Source: Oikopleura dioica
Taxonomy: Eukaryota; Chordata; Appendicularia; Copelata; Oikopleuridae
Direction: 5' to 3'
DNA length: 64,000 nt
Assembly (NCBI GenBank): GCA_907165135.1
Contig: OU015568.1
Span: forward strand, 2,364,501 to 2,428,500
In this document: piece after piece, positions 1 to 11,205 of the stretch
Layout of the letters: each line of letters starts with the position of its first letter
Position numbering within the stretch: position 1 is the first letter of the stretch
Program-made: the position numbers and the translations under genes
Notes under the pieces: model-generated
Database searches by the model: none
Told to the model about the DNA's origin: nothing
Seen by the model: the letters and a program-made list of their open reading frames with translations, nothing else

Positions 1-1
1 A

Positions 2-112
2 TATTCGATTGGTGATGGCATTTTCGACTATGAAGGCAAAGCAAAGCTACCAACTACTGTTGATATAGCGAAAATATTGAGACTTCCTGGAATACAGGCA
101 TTCGAAAAATAA
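2..112 (+). CDS. C-terminal end of a kelch-like secreted protein (partial)
   Basis: Only the last 36 codons are in the window, reading YSIGDGIFDYEG... to TAA at 110-112. The stretch closely matches the last exon of the next gene (1322-1454), which reads YSVGEGIFDYDC at the same place and ends ten residues after a shared MRLPxxQA-like motif. The two are therefore tandem paralogues on the same strand, about 200 bp apart. Function is inferred only from the neighbour, which carries kelch-like repeats. The upstream part is outside the window. Confidence 0.6.
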   Translation, partial: YSIGDGIFDYEGKAKLPTTVDIAKILRLPGIQAFEK

Positions 113-305
113 TTCAAGCTCTGTAATAAATGAAAAACAAGTGATTTTTTTCAAAAACAAAACTATTTTGACCTTGAACTTTCATTTTTAGACTTTACTT
201 TAAGTAACCCGCAGTGGGATATTTAGCACGTGTTTTTCAGCATTTGCTTAACATTATGACCCTGTTATAAAGCTAGCTCAGGTCAAAGCTTTCCATTTCG
301 TGAAA

Positions 306-1454
306 ATGAAATTATTTTTTTCTCTCCTGTCCCTTTCGAACTCAGTCTATGGAGACCCTTTGAAAGATTTTCCGAGGAGTCTTCAGGTGTCCGAAAGAGA
401 TGAAATTTGCAAGTAAAAAAATGTTCTTTCTGATAATTTTCACTTACAAATTTGTTTTTCATAGGGATGAAGACCTCCAAAAGGATTGCCAAGCAGTCTG
501 CAGAGCTGAATATAACCGCTGTCGGTTGCTTTGTGAGACAGAGTATTGTCTCTCGATCTGCCAACGAGAATATGAAAGTAGGATAAAATCATTCTTTCTA
601 CTTATCGTTTTGTACAACAGCTTGTTTTGCAAATTGCCCATGCGGAGAAAATTGCCCAAATTGAAAGATTGACCGAGGATGGTTGGTACGATAACTGGGA
701 TAACGATCAGTAAGAAACTTTGACTGAATATTTCCAAAAGTTTTTTTAGCCTGGAAGGAGGAGAAGCCCATTCATTTATCTCTCTTCCGTCAGGAAAAAT
801 GCTCATGCTTGGAGGCTACGTGCGGGATACATGGCCAGGGCCAGAGAGATACCAGGATAAAATTTGGGAGTTCGATCTTGATGAAAAATGGTGGGTCGTT
901 GGAAACCTTAAAAAAGTAAGAAAGAAAAATATCATCCAGGTCGTTCATGGAGGATCAGCAATGATGATCAACAACTCGATTTTCTACTTTGGTGGAGAAT
1001 ATGAAGAAGAGGAAGGTTCGGACGATTTCGAAAGCCCGATTCAACGCATTGATCTCGAAAATGAAACGATCGCCGAAGACGGTGTAGAAGTCATCGGCAA
1101 TCACGATTTCCGCTCTTTCTTTCCGAAGCTTTTCTTCTCTTTTCTTACGTGCCCTGCTTTAAAATTTTAGATGCTACATTATCGCATACTTAGTTTCTGA
1201 TCGAAATTAATCTACTTAAAAGTTTTGCAATAAAAAAAATTTTGTATTCGTGTATATGATATACAGTATATCTCAAGCGACTTTGATCCCAACTTAAAAG
1301 ATCGAGATTTACTTGTTTTAGGGGCCTGCTTTTGATCGATCAGTATTCAGTCGGTGAAGGCATTTTCGATTATGATTGTAAAGTGAAGCTTCATACTGCT
1401 GTGAATATGCAAGAAATAATGAGACTACCAGAAAGACAGGCATATAAGAAATAA
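306..1454 (+). CDS. Kelch-like secreted Cys-rich protein, possibly frameshifted
   Basis: Exons: 306-412, 465-577, 621-709, 750 to about 1165, and 1322-1454 (the last two not fully resolved). The start MKLFFSLLSLSNSVYG is a signal peptide. Exon 2 is Cys-rich (CRAEYNRCRLLCETEYC). Exon 4 has kelch-like blades (MLMLGGYV, SIFYFGGEY). Phases fit for exons 1-2 and into the Cys-rich start of exon 3 (CFANCPCGENCPN). A TGA follows at about 660, while the frame that joins exon 4 in phase (ERLTEDGWYDNW) is shifted by one base. So exon 3 carries a frameshift: a pseudogene, an assembly error or an unusual tiny intron. An AATAAA lies about 30 bp after the stop. The upstream paralogue ends at 112. Kelch blades usually bind proteins or sugars; no enzyme motif is seen. 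Confidence 0.55.
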
Positions 1455-1674
1455 ATCATGTTTAGCAGTTTTTTTTTATCAATAAAGAAAAGTTTTTTTC
1501 CATGAGATACGAACAAACGAATCAACAAAGTGCTGTTCGTACAGTTAACAGGGTAATAGAAGCTAGTTTTGGTATATCTGAATTAAACAAGTTATTATAA
1601 AGAATTCTTTATGATAACATATTATTTTTTGACTTACGACTACCTATCAGCCAAAGAGGCGCCTACAAATCGAA

Positions 1675-2264
1675 TTAGTAATTTACATAAGTGTTTCTTC
1701 TTTCAAGTCGAGCGATTCGTTCTTCATATTGAGCCACCATCTCGTTCATTTTACGTTCATAGTCATTTCGCATGTCCTCCATTTGTCTTTCCCATTTTTT
1801 CTCGTCGTCGTTCATCTTTTTCAACGCATTTTGAACGGTCTCTACGTTGTATGTTGTTTGTTTTCTGCAATAAACTAGGAGCTCTTCCGGCGAAATTTTG
1901 ATCTCTTTCGGTCTATTGACGTCGTACATATGATTCCAACTTGGAACAGCGGAATTTCCAAGTTCCCAAATTTTGCATCCAGATTTGGAGATTATTGGCC
2001 TCAAATGTCTCAGGTTGAACAAATCTTATTTCCGCTGAATTTTTCACAGTCCATTCCAGAGGAAGATCCATTTGATCCCGGGTTCAAGGTTTCATGGTTC
2101 TGCAGCGGAACCTCGTTCTGCGGTAAAGTTGAATCAGAGCCCTGTAGTCGAGGATTTGGAATGACCATTCCAGACGGAAGTCCTGTAGGCACATTTAGGG
2201 AAAATGTGAAGTAATCAGACGTTTCTCCAGGGTTCTCTTGATTTTCATGATTCTTGCGATTCAT
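1675..2264 (-). CDS. Unknown protein with C-terminal coiled coil
   Basis: Two open segments on the minus strand. 2264 down to about 2020 starts at ATG and is rich in N, G, S and P. About 2020 down to 1675 ends in a highly charged heptad region (KKMNDDEKKWERQMEDM, then NEMVAQYEERIARLERR) typical of a coiled coil. The segments are in different frames. A 39-bp GT-AG intron (gtgaaaaattc...cctgag) is the right size but its phase does not fit, so the junction is unsolved or non-canonical. No known family was recognised. It could be two fragments rather than one gene. Confidence 0.35.
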
Positions 2265-2467
2265 GATGCGAGGAATTCTTGCAAATTGAATGAATTCAGA
2301 CGAGAAATCAAAGAGAAAGAGGAGTCTCTACTTTCCCTTCGTATTTGCACAGATTTTGATTTCGTTTATTCTTGCGAAATGCAATGTTTACAAGAAGATT
2401 CGTAACGGAAAAAAGGGAAAATGTCGCATCTGAATAATCTTTCTTATAAAATTAATTCTACATTGGA

Positions 2468-4046
2468 TTACAAGGAAGTTGTTACTGAAGTATCTTCAAG
2501 CTCTTCATAATGATGTTTTCTTCTGTATGAGCATTTGTACAAAAAGAGAAACAAAAACCAGAGTCCCAAGATCACTAAAATAGTGTTGATATTGGCAAAT
2601 TTTTCGATTTTACCAATATCGAGGTAAAATGAGAACTCCGATAAATCTTGCCCCTCTTCCTTTGGATTGCAAACAGATGAGTCAGGCTCGAAACCTTGCG
2701 GAACCGCCGCACTCCCGAACATCATAACCGCCGCTAGAAGTTGCCCGAGCATCATCATAAATCCGGTTGAGGTTGCTTCTCCGACGGGAAAAGTCGACTC
2801 CGCCGCCATTTCGCAACAAAGCGGGAAGAAACTCAGCCCTCCTAGGCCATAAAGTCCACAAACGACGCCAATCCATGGCTCAATTTCTGGCGTATGCATG
2901 ATGAAAGCGAAACCAATCGAAGCACCAAGAGCGACAAGAAGCAAAATTTTTGCGGCTAAAAACGAAATTTCAAATATTTCAGTTTTCAATTTTACCCGGA
3001 GAATGATATTCTTTTCCATCAATGAAAATCGACAAAATCGCACTGAAAACGATTCCAGTAACAATTATAGCTGAGGCACAAATTGAAGAGCTGAAAGTAT
3101 TGTCGTATCCCCCAGGGCAGAGAAATTGGACAAGAAGGGTAAGTTTTGTTGAGAAATGTCCGATTCCGATTGCTCCGCAGACGAGAATCCAAATGTATTC
3201 GCGGCCGTATTCCTTGAAGAGATATTTTAGTCGTTGTTTGAAGGATAGTTCTTCTGCTTTGATTGGGTTTGAGGGTAAATATTTTTGACTATTTTTGTCT
3301 TCAAACCCGTTTCTGAAAGATAATTGCCTTCTCCAGGAATGAAAAAGGACGCAAGAAGCCCCAAAACAACTGGAATGGCAAAGATCAACGCTTGTATCCA
3401 CAAGTCACTTGCCGATCTCACAATTATCGGGGCTGTTACTGCAGCAATCATCATCCCCAGTGGATTCGAAAGGGAAGAAAGTGAGTTGGCAAGTAGTCTC
3501 TGATCAGCTTGAAACCACTGAGATGCCATTTTTGTCGGAATAACGAGGATGAAAGCTTGACTGACAGCCATAATTGCAGTCCCGACAAGGGCAACTGGGT
3601 AGCACCAATTGGGTGCTGCTATAAAATCGCCATTTTGATCGAGTTCTTCATGAAAAAGCGTCGATAACCGGACGACTGAGCCAGCAAGATTGAACGCCGC
3701 TGCTATCCAAATCGACTTTCTCAGACCAATTATATCCACACAATAGATAGCGACAAAGCCAACAGGTATTCCCACCAGCATGAAGAGAACTGAGAACAAA
3801 TCAACTTGATTGGTGGTTATTCCGAAGTACTCTGTGGTCGGCCCAGGAATCGGAGCAAATGCTAGCCAGCCCATTGCATTGCCACCTGCAAATTTTATTA
3901 ACGATATTTTCGCGGGGTTGGTTTTCAAGAAGCAAATAACCTGAAGTTGCCATGACAGTGAAAAGAGCAAGCCATCGATAATTCGGGTTTATGCTTAGTT
4001 TTTCATCTGTTGATTCTTCTTCATTTTCCTCTTCCGAAAAAGACAT
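2468..4046 (-). CDS. SLC49A3: SLC49A3 (MFSD7)-like major facilitator transporter
   Basis: Exons on the minus strand: 4046-3941, 3885-3328, 3256-2996, 2955-2468; phases agree throughout. The start MSFSEEENEEESTDEKL gives a short acidic cytoplasmic tail before the first membrane helix. Family signatures read from memory of the vertebrate protein: FAPIPGPTTEYF after helix 1, GLRKSIWIAAAFNLAGSVVR (the GLR..LNFAGSVLR block), a SNPLG loop, and EMAAESTFPVGEATSTGF near helix 10. About 12 hydrophobic segments can be counted. The intron at 3327-3257 is GC-AG; the other two are GT-AG of 55 and 40 bp. The SLC49 family includes haem and choline exporters (FLVCR1/2); the substrate here is not known. A longer N-terminus from an in-frame upstream ORF (to about 4289) cannot be excluded. 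Confidence 0.88.
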
Positions 4047-4548
4047 GCCTTCAATGATTTTTTGCAAACAGGTAGTTAGCGAAAAAACTGTGTCAGAAAT
4101 ATTTGCAATGATTGAACAAATAAAGGGGAGTGTGAAGAAAATTTTTCTCTTTTTTTCAATGATGTCATATTTGCTCGTAAAATGAGTAAAATCTCGTAAA
4201 TCAAGATCTTGGAAAAAGATTTGTTTTATTCGAATTTTGAGGAAAGTAATTGGCAAGGTCACGGAGTTGCTGAGAAGAGGACACCACAAAGCATGTTAGA
4301 CGAGCGCTGCTTTACCGGAAAATGTGAACGGTCGTAATGTCAGTGGCTGTCAAGGTGCAAAAACAGCAAAAAAAGAAGACAAACGAAGCTCACGTTCAAT
4401 TTTTGAACCTTCCTGAGCCATCGGCGCCGACGCCCAAATGAACCTCAAATTCCATTTCGTCGAGCTTTTTAGCGGTTCAACTGTGGATTCCGCTCTCCGG
4501 AGGGAGCTAGTAATGTGCATAGATAAGATAAGTACTGATACTACAAGC

Positions 4549-5312
4549 TCAGAACCGCGCCTCGTCGGGCAGAGGACAAGTCAAAATCTAAAATGAAAAA
4601 TTTCGAAACGAAAATTCAGCAATTGAGCTTACCTGAATAGCTACTGCTGTTTCACTTTGGTAAGCATGTAGCATAACTTCATCCCTTAGTGGCGTAAATT
4701 GCTTATTCGCCTGCGCCGCGCCGGCCACAGTTCTAAATCAAATTACGACTCCATTGAATAAGCCCCTCACTTTCGAAAAAATAAAGAAGCGCTTGATTCT
4801 TTATTGAAAAAAATTGTTTTCACAAAACGTGTTCTTGCAATAACCATTTCTTAGTTGACATAAAATCAAGTCTTTTCCCGCCCTTTTTTTTTAAATAGCT
4901 AATGCGCTGCGTAAATTACTCAAAATAATTACTTGCGAAGTAAATTATCGAAAACGATTTCTAGCAGAAAATATTTTTCTCGATTTTTTTTTCCATAAAA
5001 AATTCAACCGACGATGAAAATAAGAGATAATACCTGATAGACGTTGCAACGGTTTTGTTTTCATTGGCCCCCCATCGCCGGATAACTGAACCGCCATCAC
5101 CCGATTGTGGCAAATTTTATCACTTACAATTATGGTCACAACTCTGTTGAACAAAAATTGCTCAAAAACGCGATCATCCAACGTTTTTTTTTTCTCGAAA
5201 AATATTCTTTCTTTTCAAAAATTGTGACCCTTACAAATCTTGGAATTAAAACTTCAAGCTCCTCGTCAGAAACATAAACATTCGTGTCTTGTATAAAGGG
5301 TTTGAGAAGCAT
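4549..5312 (-). CDS. Small unknown protein, 94 aa, with a 16-bp microexon
   Basis: Five exons on the minus strand: 5312-5235, 5143-5128, 5085-5034, 4732-4633, 4587-4549. All introns are GT-AG (91, 42, 301, 45 bp and similar), every phase agrees, and the total is 285 bp with stop. The protein begins MLLKPFIQDTNVYVSDEELE and ends ILTCPLPDEARF. There is no signal peptide or membrane segment; it is probably cytosolic or nuclear. Several strong donors (gtaagtg, gtaagct) support the model. The family was not recognised. It lies head-to-tail upstream of the SLC49A3-like gene, 502 bp away, on the same strand. Confidence 0.6.
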
Positions 5313-7325
5313 TTTTGAAAAGCGAAACTTTAAAATTCTAGGGCTTTATTAGTTTTCCTCAAACCCGGCCCTTGAAACACAAGATCTCTTGAATTGGACT
5401 CGAACTCGACTAAAGATAAAAATAATTCGACCCTTTTTGACAGCGCAGAATTTTTAAAACGAACCTTCTTTCAGAGACTTTTGCATGATTTTGCAAAAGA
5501 GAAGTTCTTCTTCCAGGACAATTCTAGTGTTTTCCGCGGCATTTGTGCTCTCTTGTTTGCTTCTGAAAATAAAGTCTTTGATGAAAAGAAGGTTGTTTTA
5601 CTTTTTTCTTCGTTCAGCTTTCGGCATTTTTGCGAAATCAAGTCAAAAATAAGCTCTTATCTTTTGAATTTATACGTTCACGCCTAAGGGGATTAGCTCG
5701 AGGGTTAAAAATGGCCTTTTATAGAGCATTAAAATATATTATTTTCTTACCCGGTCATTTTCTCTATCGTAAAGGAAAAATTTAAAATGTCAAAAAGAAA
5801 TCTTTTCAAAAGAATATTTAGTACGGAGTTTTATTATTCTCAAGGGCAATCAGTCCCGCAAAGAGAGAGAAAGCGCAACGCATAAGGAAAGCGAGATCAG
5901 CCGCGTCAGAAGTAGATAGATAGGAGGGAGGCGATTTTCTGGCAGTTAGATTTTCTGGCAGTTAGACTTTCTGGCAAAGGCGATTTTCTGGCAATGCCAG
6001 AAAATCTAATATGCCAGAAAGTCTAACTGCCAGAAAATCGCCTCTTTTGATTTCACATCTATAGTTAATGATCCTGGAAGATAAAAAACGGAGAGAAGAA
6101 GAGCTCGGAATTCATCTTCTGATTCTTCTGAGAAATAGTCAGGCGCGCGTGGGCGGCGCGCTCCTCCCTTATTCGCCGCGCTGTGCTCGCCTGAATTTAG
6201 TTGATAAATCAACGGTTTTTCAAGCGGAAATGATGAAGATCAGAGAAGAATTAACTGCCAGAGGAATTAGAGAAGAATTAACTGCCTATAAAATTTTGCC
6301 CAATTCGCTTAAAACTTATGAACTGTGTTTCCGCTTTGTTTCGCCTCCAAACTTCAACCTTTCGTATTTAATGTATGATGCGTTTTCTTCTCTCTTTCGA
6401 TGCACAAACCGTTGATAAGTTAAATGTTTCTATTTTTTTTCAATTTTTGACATTAAAGCTTTACGAGTTGCGAAACTAAAATACTGTCTATCATTTTTAA
6501 ATTTTAATTCAGAATTTCAATTTCAGAAAGGACTCAGTGTTGAAAATTGACCATATAAAATAACAACGGGGAGAATATTGAACCCGTTATAATTGTGGGC
6601 CTCCAGAAGAATTTACCCGTTATAATTGTGCCCTTTCTTTAATTTAACATGATTTTGAACTCCTCGAAAGATATTGAAGAACTTCCTGCCAGTATTCTTC
6701 TCGCAGACAACAAAGAAAGCTTCCGAATTCTAGGAACTCGATGAATCAACAAAACGACGTGCTCGATTCCATCTTTAGGAGCTCCAACGAAGAAGAAAAA
6801 TATATAGGAAAGGAGTTTCGAATTTTCTTTTGCAATCAATTTTTTCACTTATTGGTTTATTTTTCAGCGGCTTCAATTAACTGAGACGTTACAAATTTAC
6901 CGGTGCAAATGCGTCAAATACAGTGCTGTGATTGGCTGAATTAGGGACACGTAGTCCTTTGAAAAATGAAAAATCGCCATAAATCCGAAATTTTTTGAGA
7001 TCTCGAAAATCTGAGATGATACTGGCATAGAGCTTGAGATTCTCCGTCGATACGTATAAAGATGTCTTGGGCTACAATGTAACCCTTAGGCGCTAGAGCA
7101 ACAGCAAGTTTGCCCCGGTAATTTTGTAACGGCTCTGACCTATGGAAATCGTCCGTAACGAATGTAACGAGTTTGATGAAAATGTAAGGAGCTTTTTTTA
7201 TAGAACATCAGAAGTCTTCTTCGTCGGAAGTGGCGAGTACTTCTTTTAATTGGCGCATCAAATCGTCATCGTCTTTTTATTATTTATCAAGTTATTCTAA
7301 TTAAATACAATTAAATAAGAAACCA
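5313..7325. other. Region without a convincing gene
   Basis: Apart from the foldback repeat at 5928-6044, nothing here was recognised. It holds short ORFs of 66-115 codons (for example 5394-5687 and 6068-6415) with no signal peptide, domain or spliceable neighbours. A short repeated phrase, ACCCGTTATAATTGTG, occurs at about 6583 and 6616. AT-rich runs are frequent. It may contain the 3' flank of the MULE-like gene (stop at 7326) and the promoter of the 94-aa gene. Confidence 0.4.
5928..6044. repeat. Foldback repeat copy A built from TTTTCTGGCAGTTAGA units
   Basis: The left arm starts GAGGCGATTTTCTGGCAGTTAGA and the right arm ends with its reverse complement TAACTGCCAGAAAATCGCCTC. Each arm is itself made of tandem 16-17 bp units that alternate ATTTTCTGGCA and ACTTTCTGGCA, so the whole 117 bp can fold into a long hairpin. 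A second copy lies at 12889-13034. The unit is open in several frames and produces meaningless ORFs on both strands. Confidence 0.85.
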
Positions 7326-9866
7326 TTATATACGTGTAAACAATCCTGGGATATCTGCTTTTCTCATTTCTTCGCGTTTTCGCAATTTCGCATTTTCCGC
7401 CTTCATTTTTTCCAGCTCTTCCCGTAACTCTGCGATCAACTCTTCATTTTGTTCTTTTTTTCTTTGAATGGTTTGACGCCGTTTATTTGCTATATCAGCA
7501 TAGTAGCCCTAAATATTCTGCTATTTTCTTAAAGAAACATACAAGCATTACCTTAGGATCATTTTCTCTTTTTTTTCGATTTCTTTCTTTAAGAATTTTC
7601 TTTTCTTTCGCAATTTGGGCTGCCAAACGCACTTCGGCTTCAGTTTTCTTCTTTTTCTTTTTTGGTGGGGAATCATGCTCGCAATAGGTTGATTTTTTCG
7701 CATTCCGCTTCACTTTTGCGCACAAACTACGCGTATTTTGCGAAGATTCGGGGCGCTCATCTAGAATAATTAACATTCTGCTTGATAAAACTAAACTTAC
7801 GATCCGATTCAGAATCTGACAATGAAAGATCCCGCGTTTTGCGCTGTTTTGCGGATTTTGCGCTGCGAATATACTTCCGTGGCTGCTTGGGTTCAGATAG
7901 AACCAGCTTTTCGGGACTAGTTCTGTCATCAAAATTCCGGTAAGAATCAGATGTTGGACGAGAACGATTAGCTTGTCCGGCTTCGTCATTTTCTTAAATG
8001 AAAGTCATTTATTTTTTAAATATGGACAGTTACCTTGCTCCGATTCTGAAGACGAAGGACGATTTGGAAACTGTTTTCTGATCGTTTCATCTATCTCATC
8101 GGTTTTATCCAGAAGTCGTTCCCAATGTATTGGAGATGGCGATTTTTCAACTAGAAATATTAAATTTTTGATATTTACATTTTTGATATATTACAGTTTT
8201 CAGGCTCACGATCCTCATTGTCCGACGGTAAAGAGTCCACTGGAGGTGGGTCGAACTCATGGATAACAGCTGGCACATCGACTTCATCATTGCTCGTCTC
8301 CTCATCGACTCTTCTTTCCACTCTTTGAACTGGCTGAGCGATTGGCGCCGCAACTCTTCTCAAATCGAATTCTCCTCCTTGCTGAGCGAAAGGATCTGGG
8401 TCAACTTGCTCACCAGCTGTTTCTTGCTCATCGCGAACTGGGGACATCACAGGCATTGCTTCTTGAAACTGGTATGACTAAATAATTTTTATTTTTGTAT
8501 AAAAAATAGTAACTATACGTCAGCTGTTGATTCTTTAATCAAATTTTGAAATACAGCAGTTTCTGGTTGCGTGGCGTTGTTGATAAAATGTCGGAGTTTC
8601 TGAGTAGATTTCAATGACTCGGCCTTTGATCTGGCCCTCATCAAGCCGAAGCCGACAGAAACAATTGCTTCTTCGATTGAGCCATTTTCTGCGCATTTTT
8701 TGTCAAATCTTGCTAGCTGCTCGTAGCGTACAACCGCAACTAAGGCGCACAATCTGTCATTTTTAGTACTTTGCTGGCTGTTGCTCTCAAGCTTAGCAAT
8801 TTCCGTACTGAAGCTTTCACTTTTAAAGCCATTAGCAATGGAGATGACCGTAGATAGCTCTGTCGCATTGTTGATTCCTTGATCCACCAGGGATGAGTTC
8901 TAAACATTTAATTTTAGTTGGAATCGCATCTTCACGAATTCGATGTTTTTACAAGATTTCCCATCGAAAAAAGGTAACTTACCATGATTTCAAGACTGTT
9001 ATTAGTCAAGAATTTTGAACCATTCCTCGCTCCTATCGATAATGCAAGGGCCCATGAACTAGGAGGGAATTTAGCATCGTCATTCAAGTACGTCGTAGAA
9101 AGATATCTGTAGAACTCATTAATCTCGTCTTTGATTAGTGGTGTAGACAGTTCATCAAGTGTTCGACGCAAAAGCTGCATAAATGTGTCGTAGAATGTAG
9201 GTTCGGTCAAGTGAATGAATGGGATCGCATGGATGAGTGCTTGGAGTATCTTTCCATTTTTCTCCCAGAGTGCCAACAGTCCATGACTTTGTAAATATCT
9301 TCTAACACTCTGTAACCAATGAAAGTAGCACCCAACCATGCGTAGATTCTTCTCCGGCCATGTTTCGCGAATCGAATTTCTGAGCCCAGGTTCGAAATCG
9401 GACGAGACAGTTGTAAATTCAGAATCAGGACAAAGTTTCTTTTTGTAGATCAATTTACAGTTTTTCAGGAAAATCGGCTGCTCTGCTATTCAAAACTACC
9501 GAACGGCCGATTGTGGTCCTCATCAACGTTATTACACACGACAAATTCGCTGCCGAACCAAGTAAGTTCAAAATTTTCAATATTGATCATTTCCTTTAAA
9601 GCCTCAAAGACAATCTTGTAGCCTTCTTTAGACTGACCCTTGAGAATAATAAAGAATCTAGGATTAACACTATCATCTCGGTCTCTTGATCCAATAATGA
9701 GGAGTTGACGGTAGCCAAACTTCTTTTGCTGGCCTTTCGTAAAGAATTTACCGTCAACAAACCAGTGTTTTGAAGAGGTCAGCATGCGCAAATCGTGTTG
9801 AGTCGCAAAAGCTAGAGCTTCATCCCATATCGGGCTTCGTTGTTCCGGCGAAAGAAACTCATTCAT
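7326..9866 (-). CDS. MULE transposase-like protein with C-terminal geminin-like coiled coil
   Basis: Eight exons on the minus strand: 9866-9536, 9485-8983, 8899-8519, 8477-8195, 8150-8034, 7992-7801, 7760-7552, 7508-7326. All introns are GT-AG of 41-83 bp and all phases agree, giving 732 aa. Residues 1-200 resemble the MULE DDE domain: HWFVDGKF (first Asp), FFIILKGQSKEGYKIVF, SSDFEPGLRN (second Asp), then GCYFHWLQSVRRYLQ. A middle part follows with no known domain, then an acidic, proline-rich segment (residues 406-500), a Lys/Arg-rich stretch (PPKKKKKK), and finally YYADIANKRRQTIQRKKEQN plus heptads, which resembles the geminin/GEMC1 coiled coil ([20 protein letters not shown] from memory). 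The N-terminus may be incomplete because no FLYWCH or other DNA-binding finger is seen. It could be a host gene or a spliced element; no terminal repeats were found. Confidence 0.72.
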
Positions 9867-10021
9867 TAGAATCCATTTTGTTTCACCATCGCCTTTTCGT
9901 GATTTATTAATGAATTATTACTTTTCAATGTTCGTTTCGTGAAACAAAAATGATGTCCTCGTTGTCTCCACCTTACCCCTCATCTTTCGAATCGTTTTTA
10001 ATCAAGCTACATTTGGTTTAG

Positions 10022-10129
10022 GTTCCATCCGACTAAAGACAGTAAAGTACAATGCAAAACACGAGCACGAATATGTCAATAACTTCAAAGTCTTGCAAAA
10101 CTCGTTCAAAAAAAATGGGCGTAGATAAG
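10022..10129 (+). pseudogene. EB1/MAPRE fragment 1 (end of CH domain)
   Basis: The exon follows an acceptor (tttggtttag) and reads [20 protein letters not shown]..., ending FKKMGVDK before a GT donor. This is the end of the calponin-homology domain of EB1, whose vertebrate form has VKFQAKLEHEYIQNFK and KRMGVDK. The beginning of the CH domain is not found upstream. Instead of the expected next residues (VDKLVKGKFQDN) the sequence runs into acyl-CoA synthetase. The second EB1 piece lies at about 11206. EB1 proteins track growing microtubule plus ends; this copy cannot encode one. Confidence 0.72.
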
Positions 10130-10162
10130 GTTTGTCTTCATCAAAATTATAACTCTACACAG

Positions 10163-11184
10163 AAACAAGAAATTAGACTACGTTGACGCGCCACAAAGTT
10201 ATGAAGCAGATTCTGAAACCTTCGCAAGACACAATATTCTCTGCGAGAAGAAAGGACTCTGGACTCTGCCAGCTGATTATCCACAGGTAAAGCGTATCAC
10301 TCAGAACTTTCTTTACAGTTATTCAGACAATTCTTGAGTGCTTCCAGCGAGGAAGAGAGACCGCCAGTGATAATGCTATCATTTGAGGCACTCCGACGCC
10401 AGATTTGACAGATTACACGACCCGTACTTATGGCGAGTTCGCTGCAACATCTCAATACCTGGCGAATTCACTGAAAAAGCACGGACTTATCAGTGGAGAA
10501 AGCAAAATTGCGATCTACTCGTCGAATTGCTACGAATACGACGCAGTAATCATTGGAGGATACTATCAAAATATATGCAATGTTTCGCTTTACGATACTT
10601 TTGGTGAACAAGCAGTCAAATACATTCTCGAGCACGTAAGTTTACAACTTCTTTACGAGATTATTTTTACTTTTTCTTCAGATTGAAGCTCCAATCTGCT
10701 TCGTTCAAAATCAAAAGAAACTTGACCTCATTCTCAAAATCAAGCCTGCTCATCTTCAAACAATCGTTGTGTTTCGAAAATTCAAGAAGGTCAAGTCCTC
10801 CAATTATAAAATCATAAGTTTCGACGATTTTATTGCAATCGGAAAAGACAGCTCGTTTGATAATGTTCCGCCGACTTCTTCAGGTAAAAATGATAAAAAT
10901 AGGGGCGATCATTTAATTTCATTATTCAGACATTGCTACGATCAATTACACATCCGACACGACTGGCGATCCGAAAGGCGTCGTCTTGACTCACAAGAAC
11001 ATCTGCACCGTCTGCTGTGGCATTACAATCTTCTCGGTTAAAGAGCCTTGGAAAACAAGCGACGTCTGGTTCAGCTATTTGCCGATGGCTAATATTTTTT
11101 AAACTTGTTGACGTGCCCGACATGGATTATTATGCGCGCGAAGGAAAAGGAGAAATCTGCTTCCGTGGCGACAACGTCATGCAA
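10163..11184 (+). pseudogene. Decayed long-chain acyl-CoA synthetase, internally deleted
   Basis: The similarity runs KLDYVDAPQSYEADSETF (10164), FQRGRETASDN (about 10345), TYGEFAATSQYLANSLKKHG, SLYDTFGEQAVKYILEH, then the AMP-binding signature SDTTGDPKGVVLTHKN (about 10955) and FSYLPMAN. Then it jumps straight to KLVDVPDMDYYAREGKGEIC, skipping 150-odd residues that normally hold the second half of the catalytic domain. A TGA interrupts the frame at 10384-10386. Introns at 10636-10680 and 10886-10929 remain, so this is a genomic copy, not a processed one. It sits inside an EB1 gene. Functional enzymes of this family activate fatty acids with ATP and CoA; this one cannot. Confidence 0.78.
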
Positions 11185-11205
11185 AGTAATTTCCTTTCAC
11201 CACTG

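Noticed and set aside
5394-5687. 97-codon plus-strand ORF
   Set aside because: AT-rich composition, no splice sites that extend it and no recognisable feature.
6068-6415. 115-codon plus-strand ORF next to the foldback repeat
   Set aside because: It begins in repeat-flanking DNA, contains an internal near-duplication (IREELTA twice) and has no domain; the reverse strand is also partly open.
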